From positions 361,501 through 425,500 of the forward strand of contig JAEMWC010000609.1 in the NCBI GenBank assembly GCA_016490735.1: a DNA stretch of 64,000 nt. The letters run 5' to 3'. This DNA comes from Pachyseris speciosa. Taxonomy: Eukaryota; Cnidaria; Anthozoa; Scleractinia; Pachyseridae. Position numbers and translations under genes: made by a program. The notes below the pieces were generated by a model. That model ran no database searches, was not told where the DNA came from, and saw only the letters and a list, made by a program, of their open reading frames with translations. The first letter of the stretch is position 1. Each line of letters opens with the position of its first letter. Positions 53,508-63,748 of the stretch are shown here, in pieces.

Positions 53508-55744
53508 AGAGGGGCCCTGTTAGCCTTTAATTTCCTGGCCACTAGCTGACATTGTGGTCAGGCTGCACAGTACTTACGGACATCAAAGTGAAGACCGGGC
53601 CAAAAGAAATGGGCTGCTATGCGACTCAACGTTTTTGTGCTACCCATATGTCCCGAAAGGGGAATAGTATGGCCACCTCGAAGGATTTCATTCCTATAGG
53701 ATTCTGGGACTACAATGCGATCCACGTACCTGACTCCATTGTGCATACCTTCATAAAACTTGCGATGCATGAGTAAACCTCCGTCGAAGTAGTAAGCATC
53801 CTTTTCCTTGGGTGCCATTTCAGCCGCTCTATCGCGTACCTTACGGAGATTAACGTCCTCTTTCTGGTCTTCAATTAACTGGGTTTTGTTTCTGTCTAGA
53901 ATATTAAGTGGTGAGCCATCCACTCCCGTGCCATCGTTTGAAGTGTCAACTGTTCCTACGCCCTCCTCCTTGTCCCCGAAGAGTATTCGTAAATCACTTT
54001 CCTTGAGACCGTCTTCCTTTGTCTCCTTCTTTGATAGACTCTTCAATGCAAGCCCATTTTCACGATCAGCCAACTCATCTGCTCTCCGCTGGGCCTCTTG
54101 TAATACTTTCTGGCGTCTGGTCAACACAAATACCTCGCTCTGTCTGGATACCTGAACAGAAACATTTCTCTCCCATTGTTTCAGGACATTTTCCTTAGAA
54201 AGAGATTGTCCAAAAGAAGACCTGCCAAGCAAACAGTCAACGGGTAGCTTGTCCAATTCCCCTACCATTTCTAAATTCCTGCCCTGTTCGCTTTCAAACT
54301 CTACCCAGGCGAGTGGAACAATGAGTCGTTCTCCTGATGCAGTTAGGACTGTAATCTTGTCCCCGGTAAAAGAATCAGTACAGTCTACAAGTTTCCTATG
54401 TATTAAAGTCCTCGTGCAACCAGAATCGACAACCATTTCTGCGAGTTTGCATCCTATCTTACCTCTAACATTACATGAGGGGAACTCCGGTTGCTCTGAT
54501 TCAAAGGTATCATAGATAGTAAATAACCCTGAGAGGGATTACTTCGGCCCCTACTGCAGTTAAATGACATGTGACCTTGCTTTCCACACTTGAAACAAGT
54601 TACTTCAGTCCTTGCATGCTTACTGTTAGGGGAAGGAACAGTCCTGGGGCGTGTTACTGATCTTTGGCCCGAATTCTGATACTACACGGGTGATGAAGGC
54701 ACCTTTTCTGGGAAGGAACCTCTTTTATGTTTGGCCCCTTGACTACTGTATGATACATATTTACCTCCAACAAGTGGGCCTTTCCGCGACTGCACGAGTA
54801 AGTTCGCAAGGTTGCCGACCTCCTCAGCACTCTTTGGTTTCTGTTCCTTTAGCTCAGGGCTCATTGCGTCCAAAAGTCGATCATAAACTGCTCCAAAATC
54901 TTTTCCGGGTCGCCGGCAGCCTCCGCGACTTCCATCCAGCGATTCAGATAGCGTCTGGTCCGATTGCCCCACTGCACAAAATCCTCGTCTGGTTGCTTCT
55001 CTGAAGTGCGAAACCTATGCCTGTAATGATCAGCTGTCAACTGATAGGCTTTGATAATTGTAGACTTACTTTCATAATAATCCTGACATATTTAGGATCC
55101 TGGATTTCCAGAAAAACAGATTTATCCTTTTCGGTGAGTTTGGGTACAAGGTTTCCAATCCGCTCAATCTCTGGTAAGGATCGCGCCTTTGCGGTCATTT
55201 CGAAAATCCTGAAGTAATCGTCTATATCCTCATTCTCTCTCATTTCTCTCTCATTTCTCTCTCATTTAAAAACTTGGGTTTCCTACCATAAGACTGACTC
55301 CTTTCCGACTCCCTCGCTGCAAATTCCTCTTTCTCCCTTCTAAGTACTGTAAGCCTTTCTTCCTCTGTAATCATTCTCTCTTCTTCCTCTCGCGCTTTCT
55401 GCCTTTCGTATTCCCTTCTCTCCCTTTCTGCCTCCCTTTCAGCCTCACGCCTTTCGCTTTCTAACTCCCTTTGATATTACCTTTTCTATCTTTCTGCCTC
55501 CCTGTCTGATCTTTCTGCGCAACTCTAGCATTTCTAATTCTCGCTCTTGCAGACGTAGTCGCTGGTCAAAGCTTAGGTCAGTTTCTTGCTCTATGTTGTC
55601 ACCTACCGTGGACCCATCATCGCCCGGATTAGCCATTAACTTATCGTGCACCTTAAGCTTGCTCTTACTAATGAAACAAATCGATCTCTTGCTAGCTACA
55701 GCTCTTAAATCCCAAGAATTATAATCTAAATTTTTCTCAGCCAT
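53508..55744 (-). pseudogene. Gypsy 3 gag, protease and integrase zinc region
   Basis: Reads on the minus strand from MAEKNLDYNSWDLRAVASKR (55742-55744). Gag has a long charged helix (LRLQERELEMLELRRKI), then IDDYFRIFEMTAKARSLPEI, and one CCHC knuckle CFKCGKQGHMSFNC near 54570-54610. The protease has VVDSGCTRTLIH (54400-54436). Directly after it, without any RT, come a linker and the integrase zinc region (HTIPLSGHMGSTKTLSRIAA ... FFWPGLHFDVRKYC, PQCQLVARK). The frame runs on across the 8.5-kb insert at 44970. RT either was lost or lay downstream, as in Gmr1-like elements. Confidence 0.75.
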
Positions 55745-55800
55745 AATTATCACTATTGCGTTGCACGGATTGTGTCTTAGGTGACCACCAGGGAAATAAA

Positions 55801-55819
55801 ATCCCACTCCTGACACCAA
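55801..55819 (-). promoter_or_regulatory. Primer-binding site of Gypsy 3
   Basis: The minus strand reads TGGTGTCAGGAGTGGGAT just before the gag leader. It is similar to TGGTGTCAGAAGT behind the Gypsy 2 LTR. The 5' LTR should therefore end at about 55825 and extend to higher coordinates; its outer limit is not seen. Confidence 0.55.
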
Positions 55820-55825
55820 ACTTTT

Positions 55826-57320
55826 GACGCGGGTCACCAAAACAAAAAAATACGGAAATAAGAACGAACACTACACAAACACCCCTTCCCACAAACGCAC
55901 AACTCACGACCATGAAACTAAAAAAAAAACTAGTGATTTTAATTCGAGAAAGAAGAAAATAATGACTTCCAAATATTACAGAAAAAAAAATTCCTAAACT
56001 GATTAATATTACAATCTAACTTGGTTGTATAAAACTAACCTTACTTAAATAATTACCTAATTCTTAACTTAACCTAAACGATGATACTATATGTTACTCT
56101 AATATTTAATTTTTTTTAATATACGTTACTCTAATATTTACAATCAAACAGTTCAGTTCCTTTCAACTTCTTGACAAATCCAATACCTTACCCTCAACCA
56201 ACCACACAAACAAACCGTACCATCAACCGATCACAAACCTTTGCTTCTACTCCTCCGGCGTCTTTCGTTTCTCTCACTTTACTCCCGTCTCACTTGACTC
56301 CTTCAAAATTGCTTTAGACTCCTTTGCACACGTCTTTGACCTCTGTGCACTCGTCTTCAACTTCTGTCTGCTCACCTACAACTTCTGTCTTCTCGCCTAC
56401 AACTTCTGTCTGCTCACCACCGCCGACAAAAGGGGTTTTCGTCGCGGAAACACGGCTGGCTCCTGCCAATGGCTCTTGGCAATGTTTTGAGCGACCACTC
56501 CTTCGACCTTGAGGTACTAACTTTCTTCTTCCCAAACCCTTTTCCCCACAACCAACCACCCCTTCACACCACGAAGCTAACATTTATATATACATAATAA
56601 ACGTTTAACAATTAACACTTTACATACATACTTATTGTAAAACACGGTACCTTACACTCCTACATTTGCAACACTATACTAAATTAACACTAAAGGAACA
56701 ATAAACTTACAAGCTTTTTTTTAATGAGAGACTAAGTTACAATACAGCTCTAATTACAACTACACTACAATGTTGAATTATACTAGATAATCCACACTAG
56801 GACCATACGAAATACAAAAACCAAAAAACTGAAACGAAAAGCTAAATTAAGACATGAAAAGGAATAGAGAAAATTTCGTGGCACTGACCCCCATATTTGA
56901 GATCTATGTTGCTTCCACTCCATCATTCATAAACGTTTTTCGCTAAGAGCCATTTCCGTGCGTCGCTCCGCCTTAATTTGGTAACGAGTGACACAAGAAG
57001 AGATTTAAAACGCTAATGACGGTCAGATAGACTAAAACCATTACTTTTACACACTCTAAAGATGTACATATATTTTAGAGCTCAAATCACCAAAATGCTT
57101 ATCCTAACTGGTCAGTAGAACTCTCCTGAAATGTTACCCCTGAAAGCTTCAGCTTCAGCTTCAGATACAGTACATGATTAACGTTGACAATTGGGTCAGG
57201 AGGGGGCAGGGTCGTTCTTCTTTTGATGAGAAGTTTCTTGGCCTTGCTCAGCTTCCGTTTCATCAAATTTTCCTCTGACAAAACTCTAATATTTTCTACT
57301 TCCTCAGAAGCATTTTCATT
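55826..57320. other. AT-rich region, probably including the Gypsy 3 LTR
   Basis: No gene. At 56335-56420 a 21-base unit of the type CTACAACTTCTGTCTGCTCAC is repeated about four times; the derived minus-strand frame 56314-56583 (EQTEVVGEKTEVVGEQTEV) is a product of it. Confidence 0.45.
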
Positions 57321-57321
57321 A

Positions 57322-57715
57322 ACACTAGGCCCAACAGGGTTGTGTCGAAAACGAAGACCCAGAAACGACGACCGAAGACCGAAGACCCAGTGGTCTAAAG
57401 CGAAGACCCTGTGGTCTAAAACGAAGACCCACTGGTCTAAAACGAAGACCCACTGGTCTAAAACGAAGACCCACTGGTCTAAAACGAGGACCCTGTGGTC
57501 TAAAACGAAGACCCATTGGCCTAAAACGAAGACCCACTGGCCTAAAACGAAGCCCCACTGGTCTAAAACAAAGACCCTGTGGTCTAAAACGAAGATCAAC
57601 TGGTCTAAAACGAAAACCCACTGGTCTAAAACGAAGACCCACTCGTCTAAAACGAAGACCCACTCGTCTAAAACGAAGACCCACTCGTCTAAAACGAAGA
57701 CCCTGTCAACTGTGT
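57322..57715 (+). repeat. 21-bp minisatellite, about 17 copies
   Basis: Unit GTCTAAAACGAAGACCCACTG with variants (CCCTGTGG, GATCAACTGG). The array starts after GGCCCAACAGGGTTGTGTCG. Long open frames on both strands over it are artefacts of a unit length divisible by three. Confidence 0.9.
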
Positions 57716-57719
57716 GTGA

Positions 57720-58500
57720 CTTGCAAAGCTACATGGATAATCTTCTACAATCAAATACAGCACATGCGATGTCCCCGGGAAAATTTGTAATTATTATATA
57801 TTGGCCAAGTGTAAAAACTAACAACAGTCATAGACCTGTTGCGGTTTTGATATATGTCAAAAGTGTCATACACCAAACTTGAAAACCCAAACAAAAAAAT
57901 CTTATTACTTTGACTTTTTACAAAACAGGCTCTCCATTTTGTATCAGATCACGTTTACATTTCAAAGGCTTGTGCCGTTATGGCTGTCCGAGACGGCTGT
58001 CGCGTAGGTCAAAAGATGACTTACCTTTAAATTTTTGTTAAATGAACAGTCCTTACATTAAACTAAGTGTCCATTTCAATGTGTCGGAGTTTGAGTAATA
58101 ATTTTTTTTCGGATAGCACAGCTCACAGGCGCGGTTCCAGGGAAAATGGTGATCGTTTTTCGTAAACATGAGCGGCGAAAGCCCGAACCTCTAGGGTGGC
58201 CGGGAACACCCGGGGACATACTATCCCGGAAAAAGGCTTTGGGTTTTAATCCTCCGAAGTGCATTCCACTGGGCGTTTGAGTCTTTCGGACAGGATACTG
58301 TCTAGGTTTCAAGATTAAGACTTGGAAGTTTTACTTTTATTTTTAAAAATATATCTATTTTCAAAAATCTGACCGTTTTCCGTAAAACGGTGGAAACCGG
58401 TTTGGATCCGCGCCTGGCTCAGATGTTTCTGCTACTTTAATTAACAGGACTCACACTGGTGCACCTAAGGTAACCCTAGGGACACCTGCATGACCTTTCA
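57720..58500. other. No gene recognised
   Basis: No supported open frame or repeat. Confidence 0.5.
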
Positions 58501-58523
58501 CCACAACAACAACAACAACAACA
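58501..58523 (+). repeat. (ACA)n microsatellite
   Basis: CACCACAACAACAACAACAAC at the start of a sequence with an inner GAGCCCATGGGCTC palindrome (58528-58541). Confidence 0.8.
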
Positions 58524-58734
58524 ATCAGGAGCCCATGGGCTCCCGCAACAGTTTATTGGTAGTTCCATATATAGATGGCAAAACTAACATAATAACAAAA
58601 CTACGAAAATTAAACTACTGTGGTAAGCCATTTGAATCAAGTTGTAAAAACAAACTAATCAATCAATAAAAAGATTCTTAAATGTCATCCGAGGTACAGA
58701 ATCGCTCATATTCAAGACCCGGTTTTATGTAAAT

Positions 58735-59850
58735 ATATCTGTTGAAACTGCAACCTTTGTGGATCGTGACTAAAACACCACACGAGTACTACGAGTAACA
58801 TACGAGTAACATACGAGTACATACGAGTACATACGAGTGACATACGAGTGACATACGGGTACATACAGATGTTGCAGTTAAATTTTATCCTTGGTTCAAT
58901 TCTTATTTTCATTTGTTCTTGTGTATGGTAATGTGTGATAATGAGTACAAAACAAAGGAAAATAAAAATTGAACCAAGGATAAAATTGAACTACAACACA
59001 GATACATATATACGAGTAACATACAAGTAACATACGAATATAAACGAGTAACACACACGTAACATACGGTCAAACAAAGTAAAATACAATCTTTCTCAGA
59101 AATCTTCGATTTGTTTTTATTGCTCGGAGTATTCATTAATTCTTGAAGGGTGCAGTGTGGGGAGAAATTAGCATTTGAGGGAATGTGTGTTTGCGTGTGT
59201 GATGGGGGGGGGGGTATCTCTGGCTCCCTGTCTGATGCGATAGCGTAGGAAAGTAGATCAAACGTGCAGTGTTTTGAGAGGGAGGGGGTGGTGGTGGTTG
59301 TTGGGAGGGGGCGGGAGTTGGGCAAGTTGAAATAATTACCCGTGCATGCAAAGGCCTCTGGGGCGAAACAGGTTATGTATGTGTTACTTATTTTGTTATT
59401 ATTTTAGTATTTTCATTATTTTTTGTCTCTTTTATTTTCACTTTATTTCTTATTATTACTTTATGTTATTGCTATTTTATACACACGAAGCACCAATGAA
59501 GCCCCTCCCGCCTTACCCCACCACACACGCAAACACACACACCCTCAAATCTCAAATGCTAATTTCTCCCAACACTACATCCAATATCCAGTTTCTTGTA
59601 CTTTACTTTGTACATTTCATGCGTATTACCCACATTTGACCGTATATTACCTGTGTGTTACTCGTATGTATTCGTATGTTACCTGTGTGTTACTCGGATG
59701 TATTCGTATGTTACTTGTATGTTACTCGTATGTATCTGTATGTACCTGTATGTCATTCTTATCTACTCGTATGTACTGGTACGTTTCTCGTGTGTTACTC
59801 GTAGTACTCGTATGGTGTTTTAGTCACGGTCACCTTTGTGTTGACGCTCG
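58735..59850. repeat. 1.1-kb imperfect palindrome with ACATACGAGT arrays
   Basis: Left arm from GTGACTAAAACACCACACGAGTACTACGAGTA to about 59215, right arm the inverse from about 59514 to GTGTTTTAGTCACGG at 59830. Both arms carry arrays of an 8-11-base unit (ACATACGAGT), and both have AGAAATTAGCATTTGAG next to GTGTGTTTGCGTGTGTG. A second, smaller inverted repeat (ATCCTTGGTTCAATT, 58870-58980) lies in the left arm. Confidence 0.8.
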
Positions 59851-60364
59851 AAATTTGTGTCTATTTTTCATGTTTATAAATGTCCTTTGAATACTTATGT
59901 ACGCATGATTCGCATATGGGGCGATTCCCACCGGGCCAAAGTTTTCAATTTCTCATATTTTATGGTTATATTAAAAGGTGCAACTTGGCACACAAAGCGT
60001 GAAAACTCACCAGTCATTACAACAGCACAAAATCGACTGAAACAAACAGTCGAACAGTAACAGTGATAGTAATCATAATGCACATGTCATCGGCTTCCCC
60101 GTGGGGTCGACCCCCGGAGTAACCAGGGGGATTGTAAAATCAGTCAAACAAACTTGAGGAATTTCCCCGGGGATCAGGGAATCTCTAGACTGTTCACAGT
60201 CCTCTATTTTTCCGTGAGATCGTCGAGATAGTACGCATCTTGTTAATGGCGGCCATCTTGATTTTCAAACGTACCGAGTCAGCGGGCCTCGGGGATTTTG
60301 TATCTCTAGGGGGAGGGGGGCGAGAAAAATAGAGGGACTGTGATAACATCACTGCGACTCGCGT

Positions 60365-61335
60365 TCAAGGAGCTCGTTGCTCCAACAACGCAGCCATCTG
60401 ATTGGTCATTAGACAATAGAGGTTAATCTGTGTTGACAACACGTTTGGCTTACACTGACAAGCCGTTGACGAGTCGATAGTTCTAAAAACGACTCTTGAG
60501 CGCGGATGATCTGCACTGGCTTCACCGCATGATTCGAAGAAATCGTCACTGTTCGGCGTTTCGTTTAGAGTGTCGCCCAGATCATCATTGGTCATTAGAC
60601 AATAGAGGTTAATCTGTGTTGACAACACGTTTGGCTTACATTGACAAGCCGTTGACGAGTCGATAGTTCTAAAAATGGCTCTTGAGCGCGGATGATCTGC
60701 ACTGGCTTCACCGCATGATTCGAAGAAATCGTCACTGTTCGGCGTTTCGTTTAGAGTGTCGCCCAGATCATCGTTTTCGTTTAACAGCATAGAACGTTTA
60801 GCTCTTACCCTAACTTCTAGCTCATTTTCGGCTCGCGAGACAGCGGAAGAATTTGTTTTCCTTAAGTGCTTCGGCATGGGCGAGCTGTAAGGCCGGCTCT
60901 TCTTGAAATTTCTTGGACGAGAAATGACATTCAACCTTTTGAAGCGAGGATCTCCGTCACTTTCCACGCAAGTGATGTTTTCAGAAACCAATGCTGCCTT
61001 TATAAATTCGCATAAGGTACTGACATTCCGAATTTTCAGGGCACATTTTGCGCAAACACGGGAACACTTCTCCGTATCTTGTAGGATAACTACTCCGACA
61101 TGCTTTCCAACGAGCTCGGTAAGGTGAGTGCTGCTAACTTCCGATTTCTGCGGAATTTTACACAAATTCTCCGTGGAAACACGTTATCTGCCAGAAGACT
61201 TAAAATCAACGCAACAAATACGACACGTACTAGAAATATCTGGCTTTTTAGCTGGCGGTTTACCCTTTTTTTGGTGTAGAAGAGAGCGTGTTCACCGCCT
61301 CCATTGGAAAACGACGTTTTCAGTTCACGCGACAT
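60365..61335 (-). pseudogene. Cys-rich ZAD-like protein with internal tandem duplication
   Basis: Probable start MSRELKTSFSNGGGEHALFY (61335); after a frame change comes KPDISSTCRICCVDFKSSGR and a TAA, then EVSSTHLTELVGKHVGVVIL and CSRVCAKCALKI. CRICC and CAKC form two Cys pairs, as in the protein at 51578-52186. The C-terminal part holds two almost identical copies of about 63 residues that start NDDLGDTLNETPNSDDFFES. The rest of the gene is damaged only by the early stop and shift. Confidence 0.6.
60384..60775 (-). repeat. Tandem duplication, two units of about 195 bases
   Basis: From GATCATC to TTGGTCATTAGACAATAGAG the sequence is repeated with two or three differences; unit length keeps the reading frame. 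Confidence 0.9.
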
Positions 61336-61864
61336 TGATGTATCAAATGTCCGTCTGGGTATTTTCATTTGCCGTGTTTTTTATCAGAGGCGGAGTTTGT
61401 TAATTAATAACTTAGGATAGGCGTTAAATTCCTGTCACGCCCCCTGAACGCGAGTCGCAGTGATGTTATCACAGTCCCTCGCTTCCTCCCATACCGTCCC
61501 CCACCCCCTAAGTAGATTTGACACTCTTCTCCAGGTTGACTAGGTACGTTCGAAAATCAAGATAGCCGCCATTAACAAGACGTGTACTATCTCGACGATC
61601 TCACGGAAAAATAGAGGACTGTGAACAGTCTAGGGAATCTCTCAAGACAAAGTCCCCCGGGTGAGGTGTCTCTCAGCAGAAAATCCTCTTGACATCCTTT
61701 TCAAACTTGTGAATTCCCCCACCCCCTAATCTTTGATCGTAAAACAATGTCAAGTTTTTCCCCTACCGTCGGGCAACGAATCCCATCCATCTCCTTGTAT
61801 TCCCCTACATATCTCCCTGGTAGGCCCGGGGGTCGACCCCACGGGGAAGCCGATGACATCTGCA

Positions 61865-62384
61865 TAACCGGAGAACATGAAGCTCTGCGAAAATGTACAC
61901 ATCGCCAAAAGCACCTTGACTGAATCGCTTTTTAACTTGCAGAGCGTGACAATCAACTTAGACTTTTATGTTCGCGATACTTTCCGCAGAAGACTGTTGC
62001 TTTTTTAAGAATTGGGGGATCTTGAAATGCACGTGAGAAAATCACATTATTGTAGCACGTGGTGAATAAATTTACGAGTCACGCACAGTTGACCTTTGCG
62101 CCTTTATATGATAAGGACAGCATAGCAAAGTATTAATGAAGTCACCTTATCGTAATTTGCTCATATGCATTTGAAAAACAGAATATTGGTGACGACAAAA
62201 TATACTAAAATCGTCAGTGACTAAAACTTATATTTATTTCCTGTTGGAATTTAATTGCGTTACACAATTTGGCACGTGTTGTACCGACTGAGATAAAGCA
62301 ACTGTCAAGTTTGTCGCGCGCTCAGATGACATTTCAATTTATGCGCTACAGAAGTGAGAGTAAAGTCTTTTCCTGAAGAAAAAA
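61865..62384. other. No gene recognised
   Basis: No supported open frame or repeat. Confidence 0.5.
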
Positions 62385-62578
62385 GGTTTTAGACCAGTGA
62401 GTCTTCGTTTTAGACCAGTGGGTCTGCGTTTTAGACAAGTGGGTCTTCGTTTTAGACAAGTGGGTCTTCGTTTTGAGACCAGTGGGTCTTCGTTTTAGAC
62501 AAGTGGGTCTTCGTTTTGAGACCAGTGGGTCTTCGTTTTAGGCCAGTGTCTTCGTTTTCGACACATCCGGCCCAACAG
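62385..62578 (-). repeat. Second, inverted copy of the 21-bp minisatellite
   Basis: About eight units of GACCAGTGGGTCTTCGTTTTA, the inverse of the array at 57322-57715. Its outer border (GTCTTCGTTTTCGACACATCCGGCCCAACAGG) mirrors the outer border of the other array. Confidence 0.9.
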
Positions 62579-62579
62579 G

Positions 62580-63480
62580 TATACTACACGTAATGTCATC
62601 TGCATATTTTGTCATTAAAGAACTCTGGGAGGTGCTACTGTCACTGTCACTGTCACTGTATGAGGGAATACAGTGAAAAGGCAAGTAGCAGCCTGATGAC
62701 TTATCACTTTTCATGGCTAAAGTGAATTTGAGAAAATCGTCTGGCAAGATTAAAATGACTTTACCCTCCTAAAGCAACTAAACAGACCTCTCTAGCTGTG
62801 ATTTATTTCAGAAAACCAACCCAACAGCAATTTTAAAGTTGAAATTGTCCAAAACAACATTGAACTGTGTTTACTCGAAAGGCGCCAAACGTTTGTATGA
62901 ATCAAGGGGTAAAAGCCAATGCATATTTTTTTTGTGGGGAGGAGTGGAGCGCTTATAAAATATTTTCTCCAGCCGATATAACCAAAATATCCATTTTCTT
63001 ATTTTATTGTGTGTCGAAAACTTAGAGACTCTTTCAGAGTTGGCCTTGTAAAAATCCGTTTAAAGAATTTATGAAGTTACTCCTGGCCCTAGCACCGAGT
63101 GAACTTTCGGTAGAGCCCTACAGACTAATTATCATTCCCTCCCGGAAATTTTCAAATGCAATATGGCAGCCAAATGCAGAATTTTCGCGTGAAATGTTCT
63201 CCTTTAGTTACGAAGACTGAACATTTATTTTAAAACAAACAGTTCTCTTACAAAAGAATAACTGAAAGCTCTAAAACAGAAGTCGCCGTTTCGGTTTAGA
63301 CTCCCGAGATCGTTAAATTTCCGCAATCTCTAAACTTTCGGCCCAGTTTTCTTTCGCTTACGGTTTAGAAAACGGAGTTATTACTCAGACAGGGTACAAT
63401 GTGAAGAGTTCTAGATTAACACAGCCAAATCTTGTCCTCTTATGAAGACTAATGTACTTTAAACAAAAACTAAAATATTA
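62580..63480. other. No gene recognised
   Basis: Includes a (TCACTG)n stretch of three to four units at 62637-62657. No gene seen. Confidence 0.5.
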
Positions 63481-63555
63481 TGTCATATTGTCATCGTGGT
63501 TTCAAATGATAGCTGAGTTAATATTTTGTCTCACGATTGAGTCACAAAGATGTGG

Positions 63556-63600
63556 ATCGCGACGTTTCGACTGCTATACTGCTGGTCTTCATCAGACTAT
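63556..63600 (-). ncRNA. Hammerhead-like motif, left arm
   Basis: The minus strand has CTGATGA, an AGACC...AGTC stem with one weak pair, GAAAC and GTC, then GCGAT. Stem I pairing is poor (ATAGT against GCGAT), so this copy is probably inactive. Confidence 0.45.
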
Positions 63601-63703
63601 GGTGTCGACTGGCTGCGTGTGAGTATAAGAAGCACCGTGGCTGCTGGTGATTGGTGAAACGCACCAACCACGGTGCTTCTTATACTCACAAGCAGACGAC
63701 ACC

Positions 63704-63748
63704 ATCGCCTGATGAAGACCAGCATTACAGCGGTCGAAACGTCGCGAT
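63704..63748 (+). ncRNA. Hammerhead ribozyme candidate, minimal Penelope type
   Basis: Order: ATCGC (stem I), CTGATGA (core), one extra A, GACC-loop-GGTC (stem II, perfect), GAAA (core), C, GTC (cleavage site), GCGAT (stem I, perfect with ATCGC). All conserved core bases are present. Stem III is reduced to a minimum, as in the small Penelope-associated hammerheads that cleave as dimers. The extra A after CTGATGA is the one departure. Confidence 0.6.

Larger units (their letters stand above)
60186..61632. mobile_element. Small DNA transposon with 9-bp duplication, TAG...CTA ends
   Basis: GGGAATCTC at 60177-60185 and 61633-61641 flanks inverted ends TAGACTGTTCACAGTCCTCT; about 80 bases match, including CCGTGAGATCGTCGAGATAG. 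The end trinucleotides, duplication length and Cys-rich gene match the 44971-53507 element. Confidence 0.8.
60085..61858. mobile_element. MITE with 45-base inverted ends, host of a nested transposon
   Basis: The ends ATGTCATCGGCTTCCCCGTG and inverse are nearly identical for about 45 bases. TGCA may be the duplicated target (left 60078-60081, right 61861-61864), with one terminal mismatch. Without the nested element it is about 320 bases long. Confidence 0.6.

Noticed and set aside
57184..57882. Open frames of 232 and 166-119 codons on both strands over 57100-57880
   Set aside because: They are translations of the 21-bp minisatellite; a unit divisible by three leaves several frames open.
58790..59070. 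CRISPR-like array of ACATACGAGT
   Set aside because: Units are 8-11 bases and contiguous, without unique spacers.
59346..59890. Open frames with many Tyr, Val and Cys (CVTRMYSYVT type)
   Set aside because: Translations of the ACATACGAGT array in the palindrome.
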